Below, piece after piece: positions 24,650-36,989 of a stretch of DNA of 64,000 bases; within the stretch, counting starts at the first letter, position 1, and each line of letters starts with the position of its first letter. Location of the stretch: contig JAEMBT020000003.1 in the NCBI GenBank assembly GCA_018873245.2, forward strand, positions 378,001 through 442,000, in the 5' to 3' direction. Under the pieces are notes generated by a model. It was not told the DNA's origin. It saw only the letters and a program-made list of their open reading frames with translations, and made no database searches. The translations under genes were made by a program, and so were the position numbers. Source of the stretch: Archegozetes longisetosus (taxonomy: Eukaryota; Arthropoda; Arachnida; Sarcoptiformes; Trhypochthoniidae).

Positions 24650-25330
24650 AGCCTGGATAACCAGTTGCCCACCACTTGCCGTGTAAGGGGTTATGGCTGG
24701 TCCGGACTAGGCTTACAAGCCCTCCTAGCACCTACCAGCCACTTTGGCAACGCCCATCATGGGGGGAAAACTGTAACATACTTGTCACTGGAGCCCCTCT
24801 GCCTAAGGCTCCAGCTCGGGCTTTAATCGGAAGGGCACCGCCCGAGATACCCCGATTTTTGTCGGTCGCTATGAAGCCATAGAAGTTTACCTGGAGCTCT
24901 CAGCCAGACTTGCTACAGTTTAGCAAGTCCGTTGTCCGCCTTCACGGGGAGGTGGTTCCAGTCACGACCACGCATTCTATCAATTAAAATCTTTAGGCCA
25001 TCTGGGTGCCTTTAAGGCCACGCGACTTCAGGTTCTTCTTAGTGGTCCCTCTGAGGGCATCGTTGACAGGTATTTCCTCATTTCGATCTCAATGCGGCCC
25101 ATGGTGGCCAGGAAGATTTTGGCTATTTTCTCCATTACCCGACGTCTTCCAAGGTCGTGTCCATTAAGAAAGTTCTACTCGTCGAGGCCTTTCGAAAAAT
25201 ATATAGACTTATTGTGAACAAGCTTAGACCGGGACCCCATAGAAACTGGGTATTCTCATTTCAAATTAAGCTCTGGGTGCGAGAATTGGCCATCTCCCAG
25301 TCTAGATCTGAGATCTTTTTATAACAAGAA
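24650..25330. other. GC-rich island, probably a foreign repeat fragment
   Basis: Base composition is near 50% GC here against about 30% around it, with words such as CTCACGGGG-like and GGCCCATGGTGGCC. The open frames at 24581-24882 overlap each other and match no protein I know. Such a sharp island in an AT-rich genome is most often a piece of a retroelement or a recently arrived sequence, but no reverse transcriptase, LTR or poly(A) tail was seen. Confidence 0.4.
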
Positions 25331-26128
25331 TTATATTCGTCGACAATATTCTCGGGTATATGAATTATAGCAGACACAGTACAAAACTAAAGATAACTGT
25401 TTCTCATCAGAAATGATGTACAAAATATATTCACTGTACGATAACTCACTTTTCGATCATTTATTCGCTTTTGCTCTTAAACTTTGAATTTAACTTTTAC
25501 ATTCAGTTTATATGCAAAAACAGTTTCTGCATACATTTCTACAACTACTACATTTCTGTAGTAGTTGTTATTCATTTGCAAGAACATAATCTTACACATT
25601 TCCCTTACACTCTCAATAAGTCTGTTCAATCGGTAGTTGTCGCGAGCTCTGCTTTTACTCTTCGAAACTAAAAATATGCATTAAAATAGTTATTTAATCA
25701 TAAAATTTAATATTTTCAGGGATCGCCTCATACTTTAGGTGTTTCATACCATTGAATTTAGTTTTTTAATGTGTAATATGTTAAAAGCATATTTTAGATT
25801 TCAATAATAAACTTTGTCTACAAATATATTAGATTTTAATAAATTGGTGTTCATATTAAGAGTCAGGTAAAAGTTCAGAATTTGAGGGAATTCCATTTCT
25901 ATTAAATCTTATTTTTCTTAGATTTGATAACTAATTAACAATATTGAGCAAAACGTTTTCAAAAAGTTTTTATAGCCCTTAACTGAAATCATGGGCTTCT
26001 CATCATTTTCAAGTTGTCAGTTAAAAGATAGTTCACATAATTAAGTAGAATTTTTTTATCAATTTCTTCAACGAGTTTAACTTATTCAGAAGGAAACCAA
26101 AATTTTTTTCTTCGTTTATTTTTTTCAA
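25331..26128. other. Intergenic, nothing recognised
   Basis: AT-rich spacer. A short palindrome CTACTACATTTCTGTAGTAG near 25550-25569 is too small to interpret. Confidence 0.4.
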
Positions 26129-26676
26129 TAGGATTTCGGCTGTGAAGGCAGTCGCTTAGAGAGTTCTCTGTTTCAAAATTTCACCCCAAAAACCGGCTTT
26201 TATTTCGTAAGTGTAAACACAGAGACTGTGATAGTGCGTATGTAATTCTATAATAGTGTGGTATATATAGGCCATCTACTTATTATTGCTAGTCTTTTAG
26301 AAAATCTATTTGTTAATAAAATTATTAAATGTGAAATTATATGTGCAAAGATCCTAAGATGAGTAGTTAGAGTATAAACATGATTATCATCATCAACTGG
26401 TCCATATTAATTGATGATAGTAATCATATTTATACTCTATTCACTCATCTGAAGAGGTACATCAACTCTCTTTTGATAACTTTACTGTTCAAATTCTTGG
26501 GTGCGTGCTTCTTGAGCTATCACTACAAATGTTTTAGCTTAGCGGCTAAATTTACACTTAATTGTGTCACTTTATTACTGGCTTAAAAGTCATTAAAAGT
26601 TTTTGGGGTTCTTATATCAGCGCATTTAGGGCTTTTTAAGACAGGGATTTCCGCTGCCTGTACAGCCGAAATCCTA
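26129..26676. mobile_element. TA-flanked foldback MITE
   Basis: The ends TAGGATTTCGGCTGT (26129) and its complement at 26662-26676 are near-perfect inverse copies for about 25 bases. The centre is itself a palindrome: the arm around 26357-26394 (GAGTATAAACATGATTATCA) is inverted around 26411-26450. A TA duplication would suit Tc1/mariner or a related superfamily. No coding capacity. Confidence 0.68.
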
Positions 26677-28829
26677 CCTTTTTTCTATACTTTCAAAATC
26701 TCGATCACAATCAATGTAGGAATGACCAGGGATTGGATACACGACTATAATTTCATACTTTTTATTCTTAATTAAATTCATAGAATACATACAAATATAT
26801 CAATTTTTATTCTGAGCAAATTGTGACAAAAAGTATATAAGGTTTTAATTTTAGAACTCAATCGATTTATGTAGAATCCAAAATAGATTAACAAATTTTC
26901 CGAAGAATTGCTTAAATATACGAATATTTCATTCTTTTCATTAGCCATATTATAAATGCTAGAATTGTGGAGCCATAACCATCTCATAATATTCAGAGGA
27001 GACATTTGTTACAGAAATCAGTAATTTTTTCGAAGTCTAAAGAGATAGGAGCTATTATTCGTTTATTTTTGCCAAAATTTTTGTTTATTTTTTGATTTGA
27101 TGTTTTGCTGTTTCTCAAGTCTGAAATTTCAGGACTATTTTCTGAATTTAAAAGTTCAGCTTTATTATTGAAAAGTCCACATTCAGTACAAATTTATAAT
27201 TATTAAGTATAGAGACGCATCACTGTTTCAGGCCGGAAGCGTTAGTGGGATCAAACCGATAAACACATCATGTTCGTTCAGTTTAGCTCACTATCCCTGA
27301 AATATCGGATATATTGCCTTATACAAAAAATTTCATGATAAAACTACATTTTATAAATTAAATGCTGAACATTGGGAGAACCCATCAACCTACATTGACC
27401 AAACTTTACTTCCAAGTTCAAAGAACTTTCGTCTGTCTCTATATAGACTTAATTAACCTCAATGATACAAGGAAAAAATTCAATTTGGGCGTATTCGACA
27501 TTAATTTCTGAGAAGCATCGTCACCTGATATTGCATATATGATCCCTGAGAGCGACCGCCTACCAGAATATATTAGTGTCAACACTGAATCGTTCTGGGT
27601 ACTATCTAGACAACATTCAGTTTTACAAAAGTTATCTGCATATTAATCGTTTTATCTGATCTAGTAAGACTTCAAACTGATAGGACATATGTTAGTGACT
27701 ATCATTAAATTAATTCTGTTTATTTCATATCTGCATTTAGCTTTTTGAAAATTTATTAAGGTTTGATTTATATGTATAATTAAATTAATAAACAATATAA
27801 TTTATAAAATAAATTAAGAAATATACTTTTATACTATTTGCTAATTAGCTGTTATATAATTTAAGGAATAATTGAACTTGAAAAATTTGAAAAATGAATA
27901 CTTATATATTTAAATATTATTTAAATATCATTCAAAATTAGATAGAATTAGACATTTAGGTAAATTACGTTTCATGCTCGTAAATCAAACGGGAACTCAT
28001 AGAGCTTCAACTAGAGTAGGATTGAGCTCCACTCGGTGATTTGCGGTAAATGTCAGGCGAAAAAATATACGCTGCCCACTTTATCTAACTCTGCTCCCAT
28101 TGTTAAAAATATAATTTTTCGCAAAAATGTCAAAATTCAGAATGAAATTAGTTTCTTAATGAGTACACCTGCTGCGCACCTAGTAGTAGTGCCTTATTTC
28201 ATTTGATCTCCAAAAATCCGATTTAGCCTAAGATGAGCATAGAGGCTGATCGCTTCGTTCTATTCACTTTGTGTCCTTCATTTCGTGGCTTGATGCAATT
28301 TTCAGTTAGGTTAAATCAAGACAAGATGAATACTCATGACATTTTATAGATAAATTTCACTTTTACGACCTTAATTTCGACTAAAATTTAGTTTAAATCC
28401 AGTTTTGAACCAATAGATGAGCTCTAATTAGGTCTGATAAGCTTAGGATAAACTTTAAGGTGTTTCAGCCGTTGAAATGATGAAGCATGTCAGTGACTGC
28501 CAACTTCGCGATTTCGATGGTATTTTCATTAAATCAAATATATGTCTATTAAGTTCAAAAATACTATTCAAAAATATTGATTCGAAGCAACAATCAAATT
28601 ATATTAATTTAAAATCATTTCAATTTATTTAATAACTCGCTTTAGCCAAAAATCATTTTATATTCACAACATAATATCATAATCAATGTCATTTTTAAAA
28701 TTTTTATAATATACTTTTATGTTATATTAGTGGCTTTAATTTTAGGACTTCCATTCGCTTATTCTAGAGACACGATTTAACGACCTGCATTGTATTGATA
28801 TAAATAAATTAGAATAAGATAGTCCGTAG
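26677..28829. other. Long intergenic stretch, nothing recognised
   Basis: AT-rich throughout, with slightly richer patches near 27230-27600 and 28000-28500 that carry no recognisable protein or terminal repeat. Confidence 0.4.
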
Positions 28830-28877
28830 TAGTGTTAGACATCAGCTCAGCTTGAATTGAGCTGAGCTGCAGCTAGC

Positions 28878-29756
28878 GTGACATAAACATACAGGTTGAC
28901 CTGTTTTGTACAGGAATCAGATAGCCAACACAGAGTACAGGCAAGGGTATGACCTGTACATACTCGTGTACAGGAATTAGTATCAGAAGGAAAACTATTA
29001 AATTTTTAAAAGTTATATTAGATATTATAGAAAACAACTAAAAATTCTAGTAAAGAGTGAAAACTGTAGCAAAAGCACTAAGTTTAAGCAGAAGTACGGA
29101 ATTTAATAAATTCTTATTGAAAATAAATTCATAAATACTAAATAAAATATTTATTGGAATGCAAATCAACTTATTATTCATTATTTTATCGCATTGTTTG
29201 CTAAAATCAAACGATAAATTTTGAGTGACTGATGAATAGCACACGTTTTATTATAAACATATAATAAGTCGACATTTTAACGATAAATTCAACACCAATT
29301 AATACTTATTTCTGTTAATCATCTAATAAATTCAATTTTTACAAATAACTTGGTTTCAGTTTAACTCAACAATAATTGGTCTAAATTACTGTATTAGTTA
29401 TTAAAAACTTGAATTTATTAAATCAATAACGAAAATAGTCAAATGTAAATTTATATTGAATTTATCGTTAAAATGTCGACTTATTATATGTTTATAATAA
29501 AACGTGTGCTATTCATCAGTCACTCAAAAGTTATATCCAAGCGTTTGATTTTTATTTGATTTTAGCTTTGAATTACTCACAATTATAAAAGCGATAAGAA
29601 GTCATAAAAAGTGAATAATAAGTTGATTTGCATGCTCCTACGGCCTTATCTGTACAGGTCTAAGTACAGGATGGTCTAAAATTATGTACAGGTTTGTACA
29701 GGAATTTTGAAGGAAAATCTTCAAAAATACAGGTTTCACTCAAAAAATTTTGTCAC
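28878..29756. mobile_element. Nested element with GTACAGG repeats
   Basis: It lies inside the AGCTC-rich element and is bounded by GTGACA and its complement TGTCAC. Both end zones carry repeated GTACAGG/ACAGGTT words (about 28890-28980 and 29650-29735), while the centre is a separate palindrome. The exact boundaries and target duplication are uncertain. Confidence 0.5.
29158..29634. repeat. Foldback core inside the GTACAGG element
   Basis: The left arm (from GCAAATCAACTTATTATTCA) is the inverse of the right arm ending near 29634. The best-matched part (TGATGAATAGCACACG, 29229-29244) is inverted around 29500. This makes at least three layers of structure at one site. Confidence 0.72.
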
Positions 29757-30499
29757 ATAGCTCAGCTCAGCTCAGCTCAATGGTACTTTTGAGCTGATGA
29801 AATCAGCTCAGCTCAGATCAGCTCAATAGGTAATAGTTTATAGAATTTATTAGAGTTTCCTATTCTTAAACGATTCTTCCAAATAGAAATTTGATACTTT
29901 CAATGTAAAATCCATAAGTGATATGCTGTATAGTCTAATGACGTTTAGTTTAACTTAAATGTTTTGCAATAATAGCCCATAGAAGACGATTCTAAAACGT
30001 TTTAACTTTAAGATTGTGTTAAATATTCAATAATTTATTTCAGAAGACGTTTAGTGTATTTAAATTCAATGCTTAAGTACTCTAATTCGGAATAAATATT
30101 AGTTTAATGATTTGATATTTTAATTACCCATAATGTTAGATAACAAGATATTGAAATCTAGACCATTTAAAACTCTTCGACTAAAATTTCTTACTATGCA
30201 ACAAATTTCCAGTATTTCTAATAAATATTGAAAATTTTCGCGAAATATTTGGACTTATCAGTCATATTAGATCAGTTCAGTTCATAGCTCAGCCCAGCTC
30301 AGCTCAAAGGCAGCTCAGCTGAAGCTCAGGGTAACTGAGCTGATGTCTATCACTAGTCCGTAGAATCGATAAGAGTATAGAAATAGAACTTTATTGAAAT
30401 CCGTGTATTTTATGAATATAATGGAAATTTAGAAAAGCAAGTTAGAAAAATAATTATACTTTAACTTTGAATTAACAGATTGAATCAGCATTATTGTTA

Positions 30500-30978
30500 T
30501 AGTAACCAAATGTCCAGCATCTCGCATGCACACTTTGTGGGACAGAAATATCATAGATTTTAAGATTTATTTTTAAAAAATTTTCACTGTATGTTTTTGT
30601 TTTAACCCTTCATCACAACTGTTGGATGAAGTGTTCCCAAGTTTTACTTTAAAAATCTCGCTAAAATCAACAAAATTAATTTTACGTTTTCGCAAGTTGT
30701 GGCGGAGGGTTAATTCAAAAAGTACAATTTTGTTGTTAATGCGTTTCTTATCCTATAATATGTGGAAGTCTAGATAAAACATTCTAGTCCGTATATCAGA
30801 TACCTTTTTTCATTTACATCGTGCGTGGCTCTTATAAAGTGTAGTTCTCAATCAAATCTCTAGTTTATATTTCAAATAATTATTTCAAACTTCAAACAAA
30901 TTAGACTTTTACAAAATATTTTATGAGGGGCCAAAATTTTTTGTTTCTCATTTAACAGTTTTTGACCTGGTCACTCTA
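30500..30978. mobile_element. hAT-type MITE, second copy of the GTCCCGCA family
   Basis: The ends TAGTAACCAAATGTCC and (inverted) GACCTGGTCACTCTA are decayed versions of those at 3136-3565. The interiors align over most of their length (for example TCACTGTATGTTTTT, TGAGGGGCCAAAATTTTTTG against AAGGGGCC there). It is interrupted by a TTAA-flanked insertion at 30606-30709. Confidence 0.8.
30606..30709. mobile_element. piggyBac-like MITE (TTAA target)
   Basis: Starts CCCTTCATCACAACTG and ends with the inverse of CCCTCCGCCACAACTTG, flanked on both sides by TTAA (30602-30605 and 30710-30713). It is absent from the sister hAT copy at 3136-3565, which shows the insertion directly. TTAA targets and CCCT-type termini are the piggyBac signature. 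No transposase. Confidence 0.8.
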
Positions 30979-31852
30979 ATTGTTGTAAAATCTATTACAG
31001 CTCTTTTCATTCAATAGTCTTTTAATTAATATATGACTTATTATAATTTGCACTCTAATAGCGATCAGAATTTTTGATAATATTTTTGAGAATATAACAC
31101 GATACTCATTTAGTAAAAATATTTATAAAATTGGAATTTAAATAGTCACACGCTTTCTTGAGTCGAATGATACGTAAATATTCATAGGCAACTGAGGAAT
31201 ACTGGGGAGAAACATGACTTTTAGTTGGATTTTTGGGAGGATTCTTTCTATTTTAAATTATTTTAAATAGATTAATGAAAATTCTGCCAACTGTGTTAAA
31301 ATTGAACACAAGATGTCAGACAAATTTCATTATTCTTAGATAAAAAGTTAATATTTTAAATAATATTTTTTTATAAGTTTAAAAGTTACAAATTTTAAGG
31401 AATCATTAAAAATTCATATATTAAACATATAAAATATTATTTATCTGAATAATACACAAAAAAATTTACTTAAAAATATGTGTATTTGATAAAAATCCAA
31501 GCGTAGAAATTTGTCAATGGACGGAAGTATGACATGAAAAATTGAAAAGTCAAAGTTAAATATATTTACTCAAATTCAATTAATTTCGAATTATGATTAC
31601 TTTTGCTGATTGAATAACATTTTGATTTAATAACTGACTATTTTATAATTTTTCTGTAAGAGGATAAAAATTTTTTATTTTTGCAATCACATCGAGAAAT
31701 GGATTGATATTAGATGATCGCCACCACTCCTCAGCCGAACATCCTTCAAGTTATGCCGATTAACTTCTCGTATTCTACTAACTAATTCGGATCTAGGCCA
31801 ACCGCAAAAGCTTCTAATCCTTGAGTGTTGATTCTGGTCACATGGTTCGTAA
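30979..31852. other. Intergenic, nothing recognised
   Basis: AT-rich, with a slightly GC-richer patch from about 31690 that may belong to the neighbouring foldback element. Confidence 0.4.
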
Positions 31853-33050
31853 AGGAGGTTTCCAACAGACTATGGGACTGTGATGTCTTGCGCATCGTCG
31901 CAACCCAACAATACATATATCAATGGAAAGGTCCTGAAGAGTAGGAAAACTTTGTCTCTAGACTCAACTTGGCAGCTCGTGTTCTAAGGTCGCTAGAGGG
32001 CGAAAACTGTATCCACACCCCATCACAATACAGATATGATCTGATCATGGTTTTATACTAAATCGACCATTCTGAATCCATATTTCGAAGTTGCATTTCG
32101 ATATCTCGTGTAGTGACTTATATAGACAGTGTTGTTCTAACAAATATACAAATAAAGAGCATCTTAGCCACAAGCTGTTTACCAGGGGACACCTCGAGGA
32201 GGTGTGCTCTTAATATCCCCTATTCATTAGCAGCGCGGACTATACCTTGTATAATGAGATACTCCTAGCACCCACTGCTATGGTTTAATAAAAACCAAAA
32301 TATAGAACAAATAAAAGTATATATTTCCTTAAGTGTATATAGTATAGAACATAAAAATATAAACCTGAAGTCTATAAATCTAAGACTATTCATCACACTC
32401 ATCATCAGACTCAGGTGCTACAGTTTCCCATATTTCTGAAAGAGATTGAGAAGGAGAAACAATAGGTTTTAGTTGATGACGTGCAAAACCAAGGAACCAA
32501 ACAACTGTCATTATGTGGGCACAGCATCCAAGAGTTCGTAAAACACTTTGACATTGGCAGCAATATACAAATGTTTGATCTTTATCAGATAAGCCCCACT
32601 AGCGGGTTCCTGGATAGCCACCACCCCTAATGCCATTATGACCCCTGCTCAATCCAGGGTCTGACCACACAGTTTTTTCTTTAATGGTGAGATTCTCAAT
32701 CCCCCTACCAGGACTATAATTTATAAATACTATATTTTACCAAAATACGCGTTAATAAAACAAGTTTCACTAACACTCTCTATCTCACTAACTATAAGAG
32801 ATATCGAAATGCAACTTCGAAATATGGATTCAGAATGGTCGATTTAGTATAAAACCATGACCAGATCATATCTGTATTGTGATGGGGTGTGGATACAGTT
32901 TTCGCTCTCTAGCGTCCTTAGGACACGAGCTGCCAAGTTGAGTCTAGAGACAAAGCTGTTCTACTCTTCAGGACCTTTCCATTGATATATACATTGTCGA
33001 GGTACGGTAGTACGCAAGATAGACCGTTTTTAGAAACCTTCTTTCTCGAG
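31853..33050. mobile_element. Large foldback element with a relic coding segment
   Basis: The left arm (best at 31905-32108) is inverted at 32802-32998, with weaker similarity reaching about 31853 and 33050 (GGTTTCCAACAG against GGTTTCTAAAAA). The roughly 690-base middle contains a minus-strand coding relic of a transposon protein. The superfamily was not settled. Confidence 0.72.
32386..32595 (-). pseudogene. C-terminal relic of a transposon protein with SWIM-like zinc motif
   Basis: Minus-strand translation gives CCQCQSVLRTLGCCAHIMTV, then VWFLGFARHQ, and an acidic end PESDDECDE before a stop. The C-x-C...G-C-C-x-H pattern followed by a W-x-L-G-x-ARH block is, from memory, typical of transposon-encoded proteins in many animal genomes and resembles a SWIM zinc finger. 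A stop just upstream and the missing N-terminal part show it is not functional. Assignment to a specific superfamily would need a database search. Confidence 0.55.
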
Positions 33051-35139
33051 TGATTAACACATCTATGTATATACTATTTGAAAAAAATGTTTAAAATAGT
33101 CTCAGTTTTCTCGTTGAATATTTTAGAATTGAAATCAAAATCGTATGAGATACTTGTCACGCGCATAATGGAACATTAGTATAAACAAGCCACTGGTCTG
33201 ACCAGATGCTTGTTCCGAGCCCATTATGTCTTAATACTATCGGTTTCAAAGTGCGTTCATTCCTACACTTGACATAGAAATAGCGTCACTCACGCTTTCC
33301 TTAATATAAAATGGATTAATGTTTTCAATTTTAGATTATTATCTTTCTAAATTAGTTTTAATATGCTTTCAAAGAGATTTAGCTTTATAATCCGAAATAT
33401 TTGACTGATCATCATTTTAAGCCAAATTAGACCAAAAATCCAGGCCCATCAGGCTTCTGTCCATAATTGCTTAGAGAAGGAGGCGATCAATTTCCTAATA
33501 AAGGCCTTCCAACATTACTTTTAGGTTTTCCTCTAATCACAATTTCATCAATTTGAATTATCTATAATTTCAATTAATTACATTGTATAATGTAAAATAT
33601 CTGATTGACATAACGAACAATTACATAAAATAAATAAAAATCATTTGAATGGTTGTCTAGGTCCACCTATAGTTCAGCGCATTGTAAAGCCAATGCACAA
33701 ACTCTCCTAACCTATTTACGCCAATTATTCATAGTTTTAAAATTGTTAACCAAATCCTCCATCAATTCTTAGTGATCCGATAGTATTATCCTTTTAACCT
33801 AACAAAACTATATACAATGCGTTTTACATACTTTCTTCGTGGGTAGTTTCCCATTATTGTTAGTCAATGAAAAAAACGATCTATGAACTAACAATTAAAA
33901 GAATTATTGGAAATAAGTTAAAAGTTTTAACATAGTTTCTATCTCTATGTGTTTTATTCATAACTCAATAATAGAGGATAAAAGTCTTTTAATAATTTAA
34001 ATGAATATTTGTCAGATATATAAACATACTTACTTTTGGTTCTAAAATAATAGCTGGAAAATAAGAGAAAGTTACTAGATTTAACTTTTTGGATTAGAGA
34101 AGTACATAAAAGTACTTATAACGACAATGTACTATTTGCCTTTACTGCTAATACTATCACTATTTCGTTGAATAGTATTTAAAACTGACTTTTTCAACTA
34201 CTGTTACACCTGATACGATAACTTGTTTTATTTCCAATTTTTAGTTTGAAATCTGACATTTTGTCTGCTGTTGACATTTTCCAAACGACAAGTTTCTGTG
34301 ATTAATATATACACAATTTGATTAGTGAAATCAACTGCAGTGTATCTAAGTAATTAAAAAAGTTATAAAAATTGAATTTACCTTATAGAGGATTGCAAGT
34401 TTAGCTAAGAGTACTTTAAGTTGCTTCCTCTCATTGAGATATTTCAGTCTCGACCACAACTCTAATTTATTTACTTATGAGTTCAGTTTTTAGTTCACAC
34501 TCTCTTTTAATATGCTTCATATTATATTTTTTGAAGAAATTTCTTACTATTTGTGGGTATTAAACATGAGTTTATCTATTCTTCGTTTAATAAAAGCTCA
34601 TTTAACAGCCGTTTCTTCAGCCTCATAAATAATCCCAATATCTTTAATATTATAATCATTCAAATCTATCAAACTCAAAACCAATAATTAGTTTTTGAAT
34701 ATCTAAATTTAATTATATATTTGTTAGAATTATCAATACATGTTATAAGCTTTTGGTATAGGTTTTTATTTAACTCTAATAGACTTGAGCTTTGAATCAA
34801 TGGTAATAGTCATAAACCTTTTAATAAAAATAAGTGATTAATTTCATAGTTTGTTTTTTATAATTTTTTTGAAAATATATAGTAAAAGTTAATTATAGAC
34901 AAAATCCCAAGAGTGACCTACAATATCAACAATGACCTTACTAAACTCCATATCCTTGTAGAGGTTGCAAATACATTCTTAGGTTGATATGTTAAGCTAG
35001 ATTGGAGTCCAATCTCGTGTCATTCTACCTAACGTAAACCAAACCCAGCATGACATCATAATATAAACTATCAAGCTCAACCTGATTCCTCCTATCCATA
35101 ATATAGTTTTTCATGAATACCTGAAGAATTGTTAACATT
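33051..35139. other. Intergenic; should hold upstream exons of the MAM/EGF gene or lie upstream of them
   Basis: No exon could be supported. A hairpin-like block at 33168-33235 (AACAAGC...GCTTGTT around CTGGTCTGACCAG) is not a tRNA. The first visible exon of the downstream gene starts in the middle of a codon, so at least one 5' exon with a signal peptide must lie here or further upstream. Confidence 0.4.
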
Positions 35140-35496
35140 TGATACCACACTTGACCACTTCTGATCGGAACCTGATCACTTCTGGCCAACTCCAGACGGA
35201 AGTGGCTGACCCTTCCAAGTGATATATCATTGTATTCAGGATATCAAACTGAACATTTTGATGCCTTACATGATCAGTTATCACAGGTAGTTCTCGAGAT
35301 ATCCACCTTTATTTAGTTTGGGTTACAAGTTGGTTAAGTCAGGTATATCCATTTTCGAGGCGGTTAGGTCTGGGTGACTAGAAGCGGTATAGTGTGGTAT
35401 CAAAATGTTCAGCTCGACGAACGGAATCCAATGATGTGTGACACCTTGGGGTGGGGCTTGGAACTACTTTAGATCCATTAGACCAGATTTACCCTA
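35140..35496. repeat. Foldback repeat with palindromic core (copy of 37421-37882)
   Basis: It shares long stretches with 37421-37882: ACTTGACCACTTCTGATC, TGATATATCATTG, AGTTCTCGAGATATCCACC and ATGTTCAGCTCGACGAA. It has partly inverse halves and a weaker left end. It sits about 65 bases upstream of the first visible exon of the MAM/EGF gene. No coding capacity. Confidence 0.7.
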
Positions 35497-35559
35497 TAAT
35501 TCTAAAGTATTATCAAACGTTAAAATTAACATATTAAGATGTATTTAATTTTCCATTAG

Positions 35560-35765
35560 ATCATATTTATGAAGTTGTTCGAAATGATTGGAAATTAGTG
35601 GAAAAAGGATGGCCATTGGAAGATATCGAAGACTCATTCAATGTTAAAAGAACACAATTTTTTTATAACGAAAGATCAGATTGGAAAAAATTCACTTTTA
35701 AAGTTAAAGAATCTTTTTTACAAGAGGCTAAGCAAAACACTGGCTATTTCAAAATTAGCTTCAAG
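35560..35765 (+). CDS. Visible exon 1: start of incomplete beta-domain block
   Basis: The acceptor TTTTCCATTAG precedes 35560 and the donor AAG/GTAAAT follows 35765. It enters with two bases of a split codon, so an upstream exon exists. It encodes HIYEVVRNDWKLVEKGW... and ends GYFKISFK, which lines up with the strand preceding the paired cysteines in later blocks. No cysteine is present here. Confidence 0.65.
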
Positions 35766-36044
35766 GTAAATTCTTTGTTATCATGACCAATTAAAAATTT
35801 AATTATTCAAACAACATTTCTTGCAAATTTATCGGAAATTTCCAAATCCTGCTTATCAAAAAAGTAACTAATTTTATTATGACTATGAACATCTTTATAT
35901 TAATATTTATTGAATATAATTTTCACATATAAAATCCTGTGATTAGTCATTATTCGTTTATAATACATTAGTATAAATTTATCGTAAATATTACTCCGAA
36001 TCCTTTTATTACAATAAATATGTTCAATCAAAAGGCTAAAAGAC

Positions 36045-36695
36045 AATCAGATTTGGTCTAATTGGTCACGAAGCCAACATACATATCAAATCGAAGCATA
36101 TGTAGAGTAAACTCAAAAGCGTAATTTTTCAAAAATATGATGGCTGAACGGGTATATGAGTTCTTGGATGTGTTTAATATTAAGAATTATTACTTACATT
36201 CAGAAAGCTCTTAGCATTCCCCATGGCATATCACGTGGAAGTGAGCTTGCTGTCCCCATCTTAGATGAATAAAGTGGCTAGAAGTATTCAACTCATATTT
36301 AATGTGGTTTTCTCCATCCATCTCAAATCTTTATAGTGGCTAGAGGTGCCCCACTTAGAGTCTGCATCAGCGCTTCCCATGGCAGCCTGAGACCCTCTCG
36401 ATGATGGCGTAACCACTATCAAAAGAAAAAAGATTTTTCGGTGGCTTTTGTATGCATTTTTACATGTGTTTAAAACAATTTATAGTGCCTATCAATAAAG
36501 TTTTTACTTAGTCCTTAAGTAAGGCGATCAAAAGTTGGTTGTTTAATTCTTTAGACGTCAATCTTCAAAATTCATATCTCCATTCAACCATCATATTTTT
36601 GAAAAATTCTGCTTTCGATTCTACTCCTCATAGGCTTTAATTTGATATCCATACTGACATCGTGGGCGATTAGACAGTTGCCTGTATGCTTCGAT
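36045..36695. repeat. Foldback element in intron 1
   Basis: The left arm around 36055-36170 (TTTTTCAAAAATATGATGG) is inverted around 36540-36690. The middle holds two similar AGTGGCTAGA(A/G)GT blocks near 36270 and 36340. No coding capacity and no clear ends. Confidence 0.65.
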
Positions 36696-36989
36696 TAAGG
36701 CCTTTAGCATGTCGATAAATGTCTATTATTTCAATATAAAGTCTTTTGAAACGTTTATTTTGAAATCAAAATTAATTTACTTTTACTGATAGTTTTCAAA
36801 TTTAATTTTCAAGAGATTTTATTAGAAACATTAATCGTTTACAGGCATTTTTTTAAGACATGAAACAATAAATGTTTCAGATATTTTCGATTTTAACATT
36901 CAAAGTAATCTTGAAATATAAAGTTAATTGAGTTCAAAAGTTTAAATACACTTCGAAACTTTATTCTATATATATCATCATGTGCTTAA

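Larger units (their letters stand above)
28830..30355. mobile_element. hAT-like element with AGCTC-rich ends, carrying insertions
   Basis: The ends TAGTGTTAGACATCAGCTCA and (inverted) TGAGCTGATGTCTATCACTA are flanked by a perfect 8-bp duplication GTCCGTAG at 28822-28829 and 30356-30363. Runs of CAGCTCAGCT fill both subterminal zones, as in the element at 7404-8240. The interior holds another insertion (about 28878-29756). No transposase was found. Confidence 0.88.

Noticed and set aside
24581..24882. Overlapping plus-strand frames in the GC-rich island
   Set aside because: Two frames overlap in the same stretch, as expected from GC-rich sequence with few stops; neither resembles a known protein.
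33168..33235. tRNA-like folded block
   Set aside because: It folds as a simple stem around CTGGTCTGACCAG, with no cloverleaf, no TTCGA-type B box and no A box.
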